This document shows, in pieces, positions 21,231 to 30,304 of a DNA stretch of 64,000 nt. The DNA comes from Rothia aerolata (GTDB lineage Bacteria > Actinomycetota > Actinomycetes > Actinomycetales > Micrococcaceae). The notes beneath the pieces were generated by a model. It saw only the letters and a program-made list of their open reading frames with translations. It did no database searches and was not told the origin of the DNA. Position numbers and translations under genes: made by a program. The first letter of the stretch is position 1, and the number at the start of each line of letters is the position of its first letter. The DNA lies in NCBI RefSeq assembly GCF_014635585.1, contig NZ_BMDC01000001.1, positions 248,001 to 312,000 on the forward strand, read 5' to 3'.

Positions 21231-22025
21231 TTATGCGGACCATTTGAAGAATTTGACGGAGAGCGCTCCGCAGAGAACTGTCCAGCCCACCAGAATCAGG
21301 TGGGGGAGTAAGAGGAAGTCGTGGGTGAGGAATTCCCCACGCAGGGCATTACCCAGTGCCCCAGAGGGTAGCAGGTTAATAATCCAGGCGAGCCAGCCGG
21401 GAAAGTTGTGGGCGGGAATCAGGGTTCCACCGCCGGCTGCTAGAAGTGCCCAGGCCATATTGACGATTGCCAGGGTTGCTTCGGCTCGTACGGTACCGGC
21501 AATCAGCAGACCCAGGGCGGTAAAGGCGGCGGCACCCAGAAGCAGGGTGGGAATAGCCCCGGCAAAGCTACCCAGGTGGGGAGTCCAACCCAGAAGTAGC
21601 CCCACGATACTTACCAGCAGCACCTGAATCACCAGCACAGCCACCACGGCGATAATCTTTCCAACAATCAGACCGGCTCGTCCCAGCGGGGTGGTCGAGA
21701 GAAAGCGGAGCACACCGTAGCGGCGGTCAAAGCCGGTGGCGATTCCCTGGCCGGAGAGCGCCGTCGAAATCACGCACAGCGCCAGCACACCGGGTACGGC
21801 AACGTTGATGCGACTGGTGGAGAATTCTTCGGCGAAGGGGTCGAGAAAGCTGGTCCATGCCATAGCCAGAAGCGCCATGATGGGGAAAGCGATATTGAGC
21901 ATGAGCTGTTCGCCGTTTTTGAGCATGGCGAGCAGCTCATACTTTCCCTGGGCTAGGAGGCGGGACGCCGCCGGGGCGGCCCGGTTCTCCGAGCGAGTGG
22001 AGACGGAGGTGGTTTGCTCGGTCAT
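21231..22025 (-). CDS. ABC-2 type transporter permease
   Basis: 264 aa with six hydrophobic helices after a polar N-terminus; motif GVLRFLSTTPLGRAGLIVGKI resembles the conserved cytoplasmic loop of ABC-2 exporters (multidrug or antibiotic efflux type). The start overlaps the stop of the ATPase gene by 4 nt (ATGA), so they form one exporter. Substrate unknown. Confidence 0.85.
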   Translation of the reverse strand: MTEQTTSVSTRSENRAAPAASRLLAQGKYELLAMLKNGEQLMLNIAFPIMALLAMAWTSFLDPFAEEFSTSRINVAVPGVLALCVISTALSGQGIATGFDRRYGVLRFLSTTPLGRAGLIVGKIIAVVAVLVIQVLLVSIVGLLLGWTPHLGSFAGAIPTLLLGAAAFTALGLLIAGTVRAEATLAIVNMAWALLAAGGGTLIPAHNFPGWLAWIINLLPSGALGNALRGEFLTHDFLLLPHLILVGWTVLCGALSVKFFKWSA

Positions 22026-23005
22026 CGAATCTCCCGTCCAGCTATATCAAGGAATACGTCTTCTAGGGTTCTGGGGGTTAGTTCCAGGTGGGTGGGCATG
22101 AGGTCAAGCTGTTCGAAGCTGCGCATCAGCTGGGTGAGGGTGGAGGGCTTCAGAGGGCCTGAGAGCTGGTAGCTGCCGTGACCGCGGTTAACCAGGGAGA
22201 AGGGCTGCCCTGAGCCAGAGAGCAAATCCGTCAGCGTCAGATTCTCCCGAGCCACCGTGAAGGTGATGGTCTTGGTTTCGTCGGCGGCGCGGGTGAGAAG
22301 GTCTGCCACGGTGCCTTCCACCACGTTTTGGCCGCGCTCGACGATGTAGACGTAGTCAGCCAGCCGCTGGGCGTCGTCGAGCAGGTGGGTGGTCAAAACA
22401 ATCGCCACGCCCCGCTGCTTTTGCTCTTCAATAATGTCAAAGACCACCTGGCGGGATTGCGGGTCAAGGCCGGCAGAGGGCTCGTCAAGAAAGAGCACAT
22501 CGGGCCGACCCACTAGGGCCGCTGCCAGGGCTACCCGCTGCCGCTGGCCGCCGGAAAGACGGCGGATGGAGGTGCCGTTGAAAGAATCGATGCCCAGTCG
22601 CTGAGACAGCTCAGATATATCGAGCGGGTTCGCGTACATGGCCGCCACGTGGCGCAGAAGCGGAAGGGGCCGCACCGACTGCGGCAGGCCGCCGTCCTGC
22701 AACATAATTCCCACCCGCGCGCGCAACTGGGGGCTGGCACCCCAGGGGTCTTCGCCCAGTAGGGAGATGGTGCCGCCGTCACGCTTGGTCAGGCCCTGGG
22801 CACAGGCAAGGGTAGTGGTTTTACCGGCGCCGTTGGCTCCAAGTAGAACCGTTACCTCACCCGGATAGGCCTTAAAAGAGATGCCATTGACGGCGCGTTT
22901 GAGGCCGGCCTCGGTCAGGGCTTCAGGGTGCTTTTCGCGAAAATCCTTAGACGGCTTGAACTCTTTGACGAGGTCAGAGATATCGAGGGCGGGCTGAGAA
23001 TTCAT
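22022..23005 (-). CDS. ABC transporter ATP-binding protein (ABC-2 partner)
   Basis: 327 aa starting MNSQPALDISDL. Walker A GANGAGKTTT, signature RLSGGQRQRVALA and Walker B VLFLDEPSAGLD are complete; the C-terminal extension (about 110 aa) is typical of DrrA-like exporter ATPases. Translationally coupled to the permease and divergent from sufR. An exporter for drugs or lipids is the usual inference; neighbours ctaA/sufR give no substrate. Confidence 0.9.
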   Translation of the reverse strand: MNSQPALDISDLVKEFKPSKDFREKHPEALTEAGLKRAVNGISFKAYPGEVTVLLGANGAGKTTTLACAQGLTKRDGGTISLLGEDPWGASPQLRARVGIMLQDGGLPQSVRPLPLLRHVAAMYANPLDISELSQRLGIDSFNGTSIRRLSGGQRQRVALAAALVGRPDVLFLDEPSAGLDPQSRQVVFDIIEEQKQRGVAIVLTTHLLDDAQRLADYVYIVERGQNVVEGTVADLLTRAADETKTITFTVARENLTLTDLLSGSGQPFSLVNRGHGSYQLSGPLKPSTLTQLMRSFEQLDLMPTHLELTPRTLEDVFLDIAGREIR

Positions 23006-23140
23006 ACTGTTTCTAAATAAATCGTCGGTGGGCGGCACCGTTCCATTCTACGCGGTGGAGCTCGTTCAGCGAGGGGAGAACAAGCCGCTAAAAACTGCGA
23101 AATTGCCGAAAATCTGGGGGTGTGTGAGCAGGTAGACATG

Positions 23141-23159
23141 TGAAGCAAGGCTCGCCTAA
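23141..23159. promoter_or_regulatory. weak DtxR/IdeR-box-like site upstream of sufR
   Basis: On the minus strand the site begins TTAGGCGAGCCTTGC; it matches the first half of the IdeR/DtxR consensus (TTAGGTTAGGCTAACC type) well and the second half poorly. An iron repressor site before an Fe-S assembly operon would make sense, but the match is partial. Confidence 0.3.
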
Positions 23160-23196
23160 CTAGCCGGGCGGGGGGTAATTAGGTCATACTTTAGTT

Positions 23197-23958
23197 GTGT
23201 ATTCCGTAAGACAAGCTCAGAAAAAGACAGCTCAGAGCTCGCGCACTGCGGAAACAGAGGAACGGACTCGTGACCGAGTTCTCCGCGGAGTTCTTACCCT
23301 CGGCCCTGTTTCTGCGGCCAACCTTGGCGAAGAGCTTAATCTGACTCCTGCAGCGGTTCGGCGGCACCTCGACGCGCTCGAAGAAGACGGTCTGATTGTG
23401 GTGGCCCCTATCAAGGCCCACGGTGCCGGCGCTGGCAGGCCAGCCCGCCGCTACGTCATTGCTCCGCAGGGGCACTCAAAGATCGGCAACGACTATCTCG
23501 ATATTGCCCGCTCCGCACTGACCATGCTGCAGCAGCAGGTGGGCGACGACGCTCTTCGACTGTTCGCCTCGAGTCGGGCGGCTGAGATGGAAGCTAAGTA
23601 CCGCCCCGCTGTGGAGGCGGCGGGGGAGGACGTCGCTGCTCGCGCGCAGGCTCTTGCCCAGGCCATGACCAAAGACGGTTTTGTGGCAACGGCCAACGAG
23701 ATGAAGCCCGCGGGAAACAGCAGGCTTCCTCAGCATCTTCTCGCCAGCATTCAGCTGTGCCAGGGCCACTGCCCGGTGCGCGACCTTGCCGAAGATTTTC
23801 ATGTTTTCTGTGATGAAGAAACAGAAATAATTTCATCTCTGCTCGGTGTTGACGTTCGTAGGCTCTCCACCATGTCAGCCGGTGCCCACGTGTGCACCAC
23901 CCATATTCCGCTGGCACGAGACCTCGGCTCATCGCCGGAGCATACAGAGCAGAAATAG
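23197..23958 (+). CDS. sufR: SufR-like iron-sulfur cluster repressor
   Basis: 253 aa. N-terminal winged helix (GPVSAANLGEELNLTPAAV) and a C-terminal cysteine set (CQGHC, FHVFCDEE, HVCTTH) that would hold an Fe-S cluster. SufR represses the suf operon when clusters are plentiful. The GTG start is preceded by CATACT and then six bases, so the mRNA may be leaderless. First gene of the suf operon, 48 nt before sufB. Confidence 0.9.
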   Translation: MYSVRQAQKKTAQSSRTAETEERTRDRVLRGVLTLGPVSAANLGEELNLTPAAVRRHLDALEEDGLIVVAPIKAHGAGAGRPARRYVIAPQGHSKIGNDYLDIARSALTMLQQQVGDDALRLFASSRAAEMEAKYRPAVEAAGEDVAARAQALAQAMTKDGFVATANEMKPAGNSRLPQHLLASIQLCQGHCPVRDLAEDFHVFCDEETEIISSLLGVDVRRLSTMSAGAHVCTTHIPLARDLGSSPEHTEQK

Positions 23959-24006
23959 ACTTCTTTGAACTCACCCTTCAAAGATTCCCACAAATGAAAG
24001 GCCAAA

Positions 24007-25464
24007 ATGACTGATCAGATTGATCGCGATGCGCAAAGCACCGTCATTTCAGAAATTCTGGAGGCCAACCCAGAGCTTGAGGGCATTGGTACCTACGAGT
24101 ACGGCTGGGTTGACTCCGATGAGGCGGGTCAGGCTGCAAAGCGCGGTCTGAGCGAAGAGGTTGTTCGCGATATCTCCGCCAAGAAGAACGAGCCCGAGTG
24201 GATGCTGAATATGCGTCTGAAGGCGCTGAAGTTCTTCGATCGCAAGCCCATGCCCACCTGGGGTGCGGACCTGTCTGAGATTGACTTCGACAACATCAAG
24301 TACTTCGTGCGCTCCACCGAGGGTCAGGCAAAGACCTGGGAAGATCTGCCCGAAGATATCCGCAATACCTACGAGAAGCTGGGTATTCCCGAGGCTGAGC
24401 GCGAGCGCTTGGTTGCCGGTGTTGCCGCCCAGTACGAGTCTGAGGTGGTCTACCACCAGATTCGTGAGGACCTTGAGGCTCAGGGCGTTATTTTCGTTGA
24501 TACCGATACCGGTCTGCGCGAGTACCCCGAGCTCTTCCGCGAGTACTTCGGTACCGTGATTCCCACCGGTGATAACAAGTTCTCGGCGCTGAACACCGCT
24601 GTGTGGTCGGGTGGCTCCTTCATTTATGTGCCCAAGGGCGTTCACGTGGAGATTCCCCTGCAAGCCTACTTCCGTATTAACACCGAGAACATGGGCCAGT
24701 TTGAGCGCACCCTGATTATCGCTGATGAGGGCTCCTACGTGCACTACATCGAGGGTTGCACCGCCCCCATCTACAAGTCCGACTCCCTGCACTCGGCTGT
24801 TGTTGAGATTATCGTGAAGAAGAACGCTCGCGTTCGCTACACCACCATTCAGAACTGGTCTAACAACGTCTACAACCTGGTGACCAAGCGTACCCTCTGT
24901 GAAGAGGGCGCCACCATGGAGTGGGTTGACGGCAATATCGGTTCTAAGGTGACCCAGAAGTACCCCGCCGTCTACATGGTGGGTGAGCACGCTAAGGGTG
25001 AGACTCTCTCCATCGCTTTCGCCGGCGAGGGCCAGCACCAGGACACCGGTTCCAAGATGGTGCACATTGCTCCCCATACCTCATCGTCGATTGTCTCCAA
25101 GTCGATTGCCCGTAACGGCGGCCGGTCTGCCTACCGCGGCCTGGTGCAGGTGCGCGAGGGCGCCCACCACTCGAAGTCCAACGTGGTCTGTGACGCGCTG
25201 CTGGTTGACACCATCTCCCGCTCCGACACCTACCCCTACGTGGATGTTCGGGAGGACGACGTCACTATGGGGCACGAGGCAACCGTCTCCCGCGTCTCCG
25301 AAGAGCAGCTCTTCTACCTCATGCAGCGCGGCCTCTCCGAAGAAGAGGCAATGGCAATGATTGTGCGCGGCTTCGTGGAGCCGATTGCCCGCGAGCTGCC
25401 CATGGAATACGCGCTTGAGCTCAACCGCCTGATCGAACTCCAGATGGAAGGATCCGTAGGCTAA
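24007..25464 (+). CDS. sufB: SufB, Fe-S cluster assembly scaffold
   Basis: 485 aa with ATG start after GAAAGG. Beta-helix SufB core: FVRSTEGQ near residue 99, [27 protein letters not shown] (conserved Cys), and [35 protein letters not shown] toward the C-terminus. With SufC and SufD it forms the SufBC2D complex that builds Fe-S clusters. Confidence 0.97.
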   Translation: MTDQIDRDAQSTVISEILEANPELEGIGTYEYGWVDSDEAGQAAKRGLSEEVVRDISAKKNEPEWMLNMRLKALKFFDRKPMPTWGADLSEIDFDNIKYFVRSTEGQAKTWEDLPEDIRNTYEKLGIPEAERERLVAGVAAQYESEVVYHQIREDLEAQGVIFVDTDTGLREYPELFREYFGTVIPTGDNKFSALNTAVWSGGSFIYVPKGVHVEIPLQAYFRINTENMGQFERTLIIADEGSYVHYIEGCTAPIYKSDSLHSAVVEIIVKKNARVRYTTIQNWSNNVYNLVTKRTLCEEGATMEWVDGNIGSKVTQKYPAVYMVGEHAKGETLSIAFAGEGQHQDTGSKMVHIAPHTSSSIVSKSIARNGGRSAYRGLVQVREGAHHSKSNVVCDALLVDTISRSDTYPYVDVREDDVTMGHEATVSRVSEEQLFYLMQRGLSEEEAMAMIVRGFVEPIARELPMEYALELNRLIELQMEGSVG

Positions 25465-25466
25465 TA

Positions 25467-26699
25467 ATGTCTAACACCGATAACATCACCGAGAACCGCG
25501 CCGCCATTCCCGGCATGACCGATGAGGGCGAGAAGCTGGGCACCGAGCACGTTTCAGATGACACTATCCGCGTGGAAAACAAGGATGTAGATTCTTCGCG
25601 TGCCGGTCGCTTTACCTCCTACAAGGTGGAGGACTTCCCGGCCCTGACCGGCCGTGAAGAAGACTGGCGTTTCACCCCGCTCAAGCGTCTGAACGGTCTG
25701 CACACCGACGAGCTGGGCGCAGAAGCGCCGAAGATCGAGATTGACGCTCCCAGCGCCGTCCAGATTGAAAAAGTGGGCCGCGACGACTCGCGTATCGGCA
25801 CCGCCGGTGTTCCCGAAGACCGCGTGGCAGCCAATGCTTGGAGCCACTTCCAGCAGGCTACCGTGCTGACCATTCCCGCTGAGACTGAACTGGATCAGCG
25901 CGTGGAGATTGACATCACCGGCGAGCATCTCGACCCCGCCGCCCAGCACCTGGTGGTGGAGGCTAAGCCCTTCTCCAAGGCAGTGGTAGTGCTCAAGTAC
26001 ACCGGTTCAGCCACCCTGGCGGAGAACGTTGAGTTTATTGTGGGCGACTCCGCGACCCTCAACGTGATTACCGTGCAGCAGTGGCAGGACGACGCCACCC
26101 ACGCCTCGGCGCACTACGCGCTGCTGGGTCGCGACGCCAACTTCAAGCACGTGAACATTTCGTTGGGCGGTAAGACCGTTCGTATTACCCCCACCACCAA
26201 GTTCTCGGGCCCCGGTTCCTCCACCGAGATGTACGGCCTCTACTTTGTCGATGCCGGCCAGCACCTGGAAAACCGTCTCTTCGTGGATCACTCGGTGCCC
26301 AACTGCAAGTCGCGCGTTACCTACAAGGGCGCCCTGCAGGGTCGCAACGCACACTCGGTATGGGTGGGCGATGTGCTCATTGGTAAGGAAGCCGAAGGTA
26401 CCGACACCTACGAGCTCAACCGCAACCTGATTCTTGAAGACGGCCCGCGCGCTGACTCTGTACCTAACCTTGAGATTGAAACCGGTCTGATTGCTGGCGC
26501 CGGCCACGCATCAACCACCGGCCAGCTCGACGAAGACCACCTCTGGTACCTGCAGGCCCGCGGTATTCCTGAGGCTGAAGCCCGCCGCCTGGTGGTTCGC
26601 GGATTCCTCAACGAGATTATTCAGCAGATTCGTATTGACGATCTTGAGGATCAGCTCACCAGCGCTCTCGAGCAAGAACTGGCTATCAGCAACAACTAG
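25467..26699 (+). CDS. sufD: SufD, Fe-S cluster assembly protein
   Basis: 410 aa, starting 2 nt after sufB. SufD-type sequence with a divergent N-terminus and the conserved C-terminal block (LIAGAGHASTTGQLDEDHLWYLQARGIPEAEA). Paralogue of SufB and its partner in the SufBC2D complex. Typical length. Confidence 0.95.
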   Translation: MSNTDNITENRAAIPGMTDEGEKLGTEHVSDDTIRVENKDVDSSRAGRFTSYKVEDFPALTGREEDWRFTPLKRLNGLHTDELGAEAPKIEIDAPSAVQIEKVGRDDSRIGTAGVPEDRVAANAWSHFQQATVLTIPAETELDQRVEIDITGEHLDPAAQHLVVEAKPFSKAVVVLKYTGSATLAENVEFIVGDSATLNVITVQQWQDDATHASAHYALLGRDANFKHVNISLGGKTVRITPTTKFSGPGSSTEMYGLYFVDAGQHLENRLFVDHSVPNCKSRVTYKGALQGRNAHSVWVGDVLIGKEAEGTDTYELNRNLILEDGPRADSVPNLEIETGLIAGAGHASTTGQLDEDHLWYLQARGIPEAEARRLVVRGFLNEIIQQIRIDDLEDQLTSALEQELAISNN

Positions 26700-26732
26700 C
26701 GAACCGCTACCCAGACTTTTATAGGAGAAAAA

Positions 26733-27488
26733 TTGTCAACTCTCGAAATTAAGGATCTTCACGTCTCCGTTATCCTGGACGACGAGAACTCCAAGGAAAT
26801 CCTCAAGGGCGTTAACCTGACCATCAAGTCGGGCGAGATTCACGCGATCATGGGCCCCAACGGCTCCGGTAAGTCCACCCTGGCATCTACCATTGCGGGT
26901 CACCCCAAGTACCGCGTTGACTCCGGTGAGATTCTGCTCGACGGCGAGGACGTCACCGAGATGTCCGTAGACGAGCGTGCCCGCGCCGGCCTCTTCCTGG
27001 CCATGCAGTACCCCGTGGAGATTCCCGGCGTCACCATGTCTAACTTCCTGCGTTCGGCTAAGACCGCTGTTGACGGCGAAGCTCCCTCCCTGCGCACCTG
27101 GACCAAGGACGTCAAGGGTGCTATGGAAGATTTGAAGATCGACCCCGACTTCATCTCCCGTAACGTCAACGAAGGTTTCTCCGGTGGTGAGAAGAAGCGA
27201 CACGAGATTCTTCAGCTGGAGCTGCTCAAGCCCAAGTTCGGCATTCTCGACGAGACCGACTCCGGCCTGGACGTTGACGCGCTGAAGATTGTTTCTGCCG
27301 GTGTGAACCGCGCTCACGAGAAGAACGACATGGGCGTTATGCTCATTACCCACTACACCCGCATTCTGCGCTACATCAAGCCCCAGTTTGTGCACGTGTT
27401 CGTAGACGGCCACATGGTTGACCAGGGCGGCCCCGAGCTGGCTGACCGACTGGAAGAAGAAGGCTACGACTCCTATCTGGGTAAGTAG
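26733..27488 (+). CDS. sufC: SufC, Fe-S assembly ATPase
   Basis: 251 aa, TTG start with ATAGGAG upstream. ABC-type ATPase: Walker A GPNGSGKST, signature NEGFSGGEKKR, Walker B FGILDETDSGLD, and the SufC-typical HYTRILRYIKPQFVHVF. Soluble partner of SufB/SufD. Confidence 0.97.
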   Translation: MSTLEIKDLHVSVILDDENSKEILKGVNLTIKSGEIHAIMGPNGSGKSTLASTIAGHPKYRVDSGEILLDGEDVTEMSVDERARAGLFLAMQYPVEIPGVTMSNFLRSAKTAVDGEAPSLRTWTKDVKGAMEDLKIDPDFISRNVNEGFSGGEKKRHEILQLELLKPKFGILDETDSGLDVDALKIVSAGVNRAHEKNDMGVMLITHYTRILRYIKPQFVHVFVDGHMVDQGGPELADRLEEEGYDSYLGK

Positions 27489-27506
27489 TCGGAAAGGCGA
27501 GTCGAA

Positions 27507-27848
27507 ATGACTGAAGCTAGCACCGCTCCTGCCGGCGGTCGCCCGTCGCAGGAAGAACTCGAAGAAGCGCTCAAAAATGTGATCGACCCCGAGCTGGGCG
27601 TGAACATCGTTGATTTGGGCCTGCTCTACGGTATGCGCTGGGACGACAACGGCGCGCTGATTCTGGACATGACCCTGACCACCGCCGCCTGCCCGCTGCA
27701 GGATGTGATTGAGGAGCAGGTTAAGCAGAACCTGGAACTCATGATCGATGAGTGGCACGTGAACTGGGTATGGATGCCGCCGTGGGGCCCCGAGCGCATC
27801 ACCGACGACGGTCGGGATATGATGCGCGCGCTGGGCTTCAACGTCTAG
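27507..27848 (+). CDS. sufT: SufT-type metal-sulfur cluster assembly factor (DUF59/MIP18)
   Basis: 113 aa. DUF59 motif IDPELGVNIVDLGL and the conserved Cys in TTAACPLQDVIEEQ. Assists maturation of Fe-S proteins. It follows sufC directly: no cysteine desulfurase (sufS) or sufU gene lies between them, unlike many actinobacterial suf operons. Confidence 0.92.
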   Translation: MTEASTAPAGGRPSQEELEEALKNVIDPELGVNIVDLGLLYGMRWDDNGALILDMTLTTAACPLQDVIEEQVKQNLELMIDEWHVNWVWMPPWGPERITDDGRDMMRALGFNV

Positions 27849-27861
27849 TTGATTGCTGCTG

Positions 27862-27917
27862 AAAGCCGGCTGCCTCTTCTTCTGCCTGAGGGTGGGGGAG
27901 AGGTGGCCGGCTTTCTT
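27862..27917 (+). terminator. terminator of the suf operon
   Basis: Stem AAAGCCGGC / GCCGGCTTT with an inner CCTCT / AGAGG pair, followed by CTTGTG, just after sufT. The hairpin is large with a weak T tract. Confidence 0.65.
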
Positions 27918-27950
27918 GTGTTCGGGTGGGGTTGGCTTGGGCTTACTCAG

Positions 27951-28009
27951 CGGCCGTGATGACGCCGATCGGCCGCGTTAATCACGGCCGTTGGGCGGTT
28001 TCGCGGCCG
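27951..28009. repeat. possible GGCC-type member of the palindrome family
   Basis: CGGCCG occurs four times; the GGCC cores follow GGCC-N15-GGCC-N11-GGCC-N15-GGCC, the same layout as the GTAC elements. Pairing of the two N15 arms is only 9 of 15, so it is decayed or coincidental. It ends 24 nt before the CDF-like gene. Confidence 0.4.
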
Positions 28010-28032
28010 CTCGTCTGCTTTAAACTAACTGT

Positions 28033-28647
28033 ATGGAAGACTCTCAAGAACTTACCGCCAGTTCTCTGACTCGTTCTGCCCGGCAGATTGTGGCCTGGGT
28101 TGCTGCGCTCAACTTTGCTGGCTTTGCCATTGAAATGGTTATAGCCAGCATCATTGGCTCGGCATCGCTGTTCGCAGATGCGGCTGACTTTCTAGAAGAC
28201 GCCCTCATTAACACCCTCGTTCTCACCGCCCTGGGCTGGTCTGTGGCCAGCCGCAGAAAGGCAAGCTATGGGTTGGCAGCATTGATTCTGATTCCCGCCG
28301 TCTCTGCCTTTGCAATGGCGATTTATAAGCTGGCAACTGGTGCGCCTCCTGAACCCTTCACGCTCTCAGCCACCGCGGTAGGTGCCATGCTCATTAACCT
28401 GCTCTGCGCCGTCCTCCTGCTGCGTCTACGCAGCGCCGACTCAGCACTGATGCGGGGCGCCTGGTTGGCAGCACGCAATGACGTTGCCGCCAACCTGCTG
28501 ATTCTAGCGGCAGGGGTGATTTCTATATTCTGGGTGAGCGTGTGGCCCGATGCGCTGGTGGGCATAGTGATTGGCCTCATTAACCTCTCGGCGGCTAAGG
28601 AAGTTTTTGAGCAGGCGCGAGCTGAAGACCCGGAGCTGGAAGGCTAG
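28033..28647 (+). CDS. cation diffusion facilitator-like transporter
   Basis: 204 aa with about six hydrophobic helices. SLFADAADFLEDA in the second helix matches the CDF metal-site helix, with Asp in the position often occupied by His; RNDVAANLLIL corresponds to helix five with Asn in place of the usual His. There is no C-terminal cytoplasmic domain. A metal or other cation exporter is inferred; the altered site residues leave the substrate open. Confidence 0.7.
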   Translation: MEDSQELTASSLTRSARQIVAWVAALNFAGFAIEMVIASIIGSASLFADAADFLEDALINTLVLTALGWSVASRRKASYGLAALILIPAVSAFAMAIYKLATGAPPEPFTLSATAVGAMLINLLCAVLLLRLRSADSALMRGAWLAARNDVAANLLILAAGVISIFWVSVWPDALVGIVIGLINLSAAKEVFEQARAEDPELEG

Positions 28648-28674
28648 AAACTCCCCGGGGCTCCAGTCACCGGT

Positions 28675-28722
28675 AAGGCGCTGAGACACCAGAAACTAAC
28701 TGGTGGCTCAGCGCCTTGTTTG
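28675..28722 (+). terminator. terminator after the CDF-like gene
   Basis: 16-bp stem AAGGCGCTGAG(A)CACCAG / CTGGTG(G)CTCAGCGCCTT, then TGTTTG. The stem carries a 29-nt sequence (28683-28711) closely similar to parts of the 63-bp repeat found at 50026 and 53919. Confidence 0.7.
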
Positions 28723-28810
28723 TGACTCAACGCGTTTTGGGAGATTCCCTGCCTTCATAGTAGAGTTTCGGTGTTGCGGGTGCGACTGACCACCCGAGAT
28801 GACTCAATTC

Positions 28811-28834
28811 GATCAATAGCCTAGACAATTGATC
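28811..28834. promoter_or_regulatory. GATCAA-N12-TTGATC palindrome upstream of gltS
   Basis: Perfect 6-bp half-sites with 12-nt spacer, 30 nt before the gltS ATG and just upstream of TATAGAGT, so placed like an operator. Regulator unknown. Confidence 0.4.
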
Positions 28835-28863
28835 TCCGCTCTATAGAGTTACTGGAGACCTTT

Positions 28864-30084
28864 ATGACTTTTGAACTCTCAATGGTTCAGACCGCCGGTT
28901 GGGCGGTTATTTTGCTGGTGATAGGAACGCTGATTAAGAACCGTTTCTACTTCTTCCAGCGTTTTGCTATTCCTTCACCTGTGATTGGCGGCTTTCTCTT
29001 CGCCCTCGTGAACCTGGTGCTCAACCAGACAGGTGTGCTGAACGTTGAATTCGACGTCACCCTTCAGAGCTTCTTCATGGTGATGTTCTTTACCACGGTG
29101 GGCTATGGCGCCTCTATTAAGGTATTGAAGGCAGCGGGTTCGCGGGTTGGCCTCTTTCTTTTGCTTGCGACCATCCTGTGTATCTTCCAGAACGTTGTGG
29201 CCGTTGCTCTGGCGCCGGTGGTTGGCATCGACCCCGCCCTGGCGCTGATGACCGGCTCAACTCCTATGACCGGCGGCCACGGTGTTTCCGGCGGTATCGC
29301 ACCCCTGGTTGAGCAGTCGGGGGTAACCGGTGCTGAGACCGTTGCCTACACCGCTGCAACTTTCGGTCTGATTGCCGGTTCGCTCATGGGCGGTCCGGTG
29401 GCTAACCGCCTGATTATCAAGCACGACCTGATGAACAAGACCTCAACCAAGGTCAACATTGATGAGTCTCTGCTGGAGAGCAAGCCCCGCCAGCTCAGTA
29501 GCGAGCGAGTTTTGCAGGCCTTCATCATGATTCTTTTTGCCATGTTCTTGGGCAGCTTCCTGACCGACGGCCTGAACGCTCTGATTGGCCAGCTCACCGA
29601 TAAGGCGGCTTTCCCCAGCTACATGGGTTCCATTATTGTGGCGATTATTCTGCGCTATATTAGCGACCGCCGCAACTCTGAAGAGGGGCGGGAACTGGTG
29701 CCCACCCAGGAGATTGACGTGGTGGGTAACGTGGGGCTGAACATCTTCCTTGCAATGGCGCTGATGAATATCCAGCTGTGGCAGCTGGCTGATCTTGCAG
29801 GCCCGCTGGTTGTGCTGCTGGCGGCTCAGGCTCTGCTGATGTGGGTGTGGGCTAACTTCGTGACCTTCCGTGCAATGGGTGGTGATTATGACGCCGCTGT
29901 CATCACCGCTGGTCACTGCGGCTTCGGCATGGGTGCCACCCCTAACGGTATGGCTAACATGGCATCGGTGACCCTGAAGTACCGGCCTTCGAAGCTGGCC
30001 TTCTTTATTCTGCCGATTGTAGGCGGTATGTTCATTGACTTCACCAACCTGGTGAATATCTTGGCCTTCCTGTCTTTCGTGTAG
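28864..30084 (+). CDS. gltS: sodium/glutamate symporter
   Basis: 406 aa, ATG start, ribosome site GGAGACC. About ten hydrophobic helices. Conserved GltS blocks: GSTPMTGGHGVSGGIAP near residue 140 and CGFGMGATPNGMANM near residue 360, forming the inverted-repeat re-entrant loops. Imports glutamate with Na+. Single-gene unit, followed by a GTAC palindrome and a terminator. Confidence 0.93.
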   Translation: MTFELSMVQTAGWAVILLVIGTLIKNRFYFFQRFAIPSPVIGGFLFALVNLVLNQTGVLNVEFDVTLQSFFMVMFFTTVGYGASIKVLKAAGSRVGLFLLLATILCIFQNVVAVALAPVVGIDPALALMTGSTPMTGGHGVSGGIAPLVEQSGVTGAETVAYTAATFGLIAGSLMGGPVANRLIIKHDLMNKTSTKVNIDESLLESKPRQLSSERVLQAFIMILFAMFLGSFLTDGLNALIGQLTDKAAFPSYMGSIIVAIILRYISDRRNSEEGRELVPTQEIDVVGNVGLNIFLAMALMNIQLWQLADLAGPLVVLLAAQALLMWVWANFVTFRAMGGDYDAAVITAGHCGFGMGATPNGMANMASVTLKYRPSKLAFFILPIVGGMFIDFTNLVNILAFLSFV

Positions 30085-30108
30085 GCTGAAGTTCAGTGCC
30101 GAGCCAAA

Positions 30109-30167
30109 GTACTAGCTGCGCGCCCAGTTACCAGCTCCTAGCTAGTACCTCGAAGCCCAGCTAGTAC
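30109..30167. repeat. 59-bp GTAC palindrome, decayed copy
   Basis: Tetramers GTAC, TTAC, GTAC, GTAC with spacers 15, 13 and 15. Only the outer part of the stem (TAGCTG / CAGCTA) still pairs well. Lies between the convergent gltS and GAP-family genes. Confidence 0.75.
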
Positions 30168-30191
30168 ATTCTGATAGAAGTTCATAAGAGA

Positions 30192-30230
30192 AGCGCCCAG
30201 GGGAGAGTGTTCCTCTGGGCGCTACTTTTG
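30192..30230 (+). terminator. terminator after gltS
   Basis: Stem AGCGCCCAG / CTGGGCGCT with inner GAG/CTC pairing, followed by ACTTTTGTTG. Confidence 0.8.
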
Positions 30231-30304
30231 TTGTTAATAAAATTTCACGAATACTGGAATTTATAGTTACAGCTTTTCGGGTTTCGATAGCCCCCGATTT
30301 ATTT

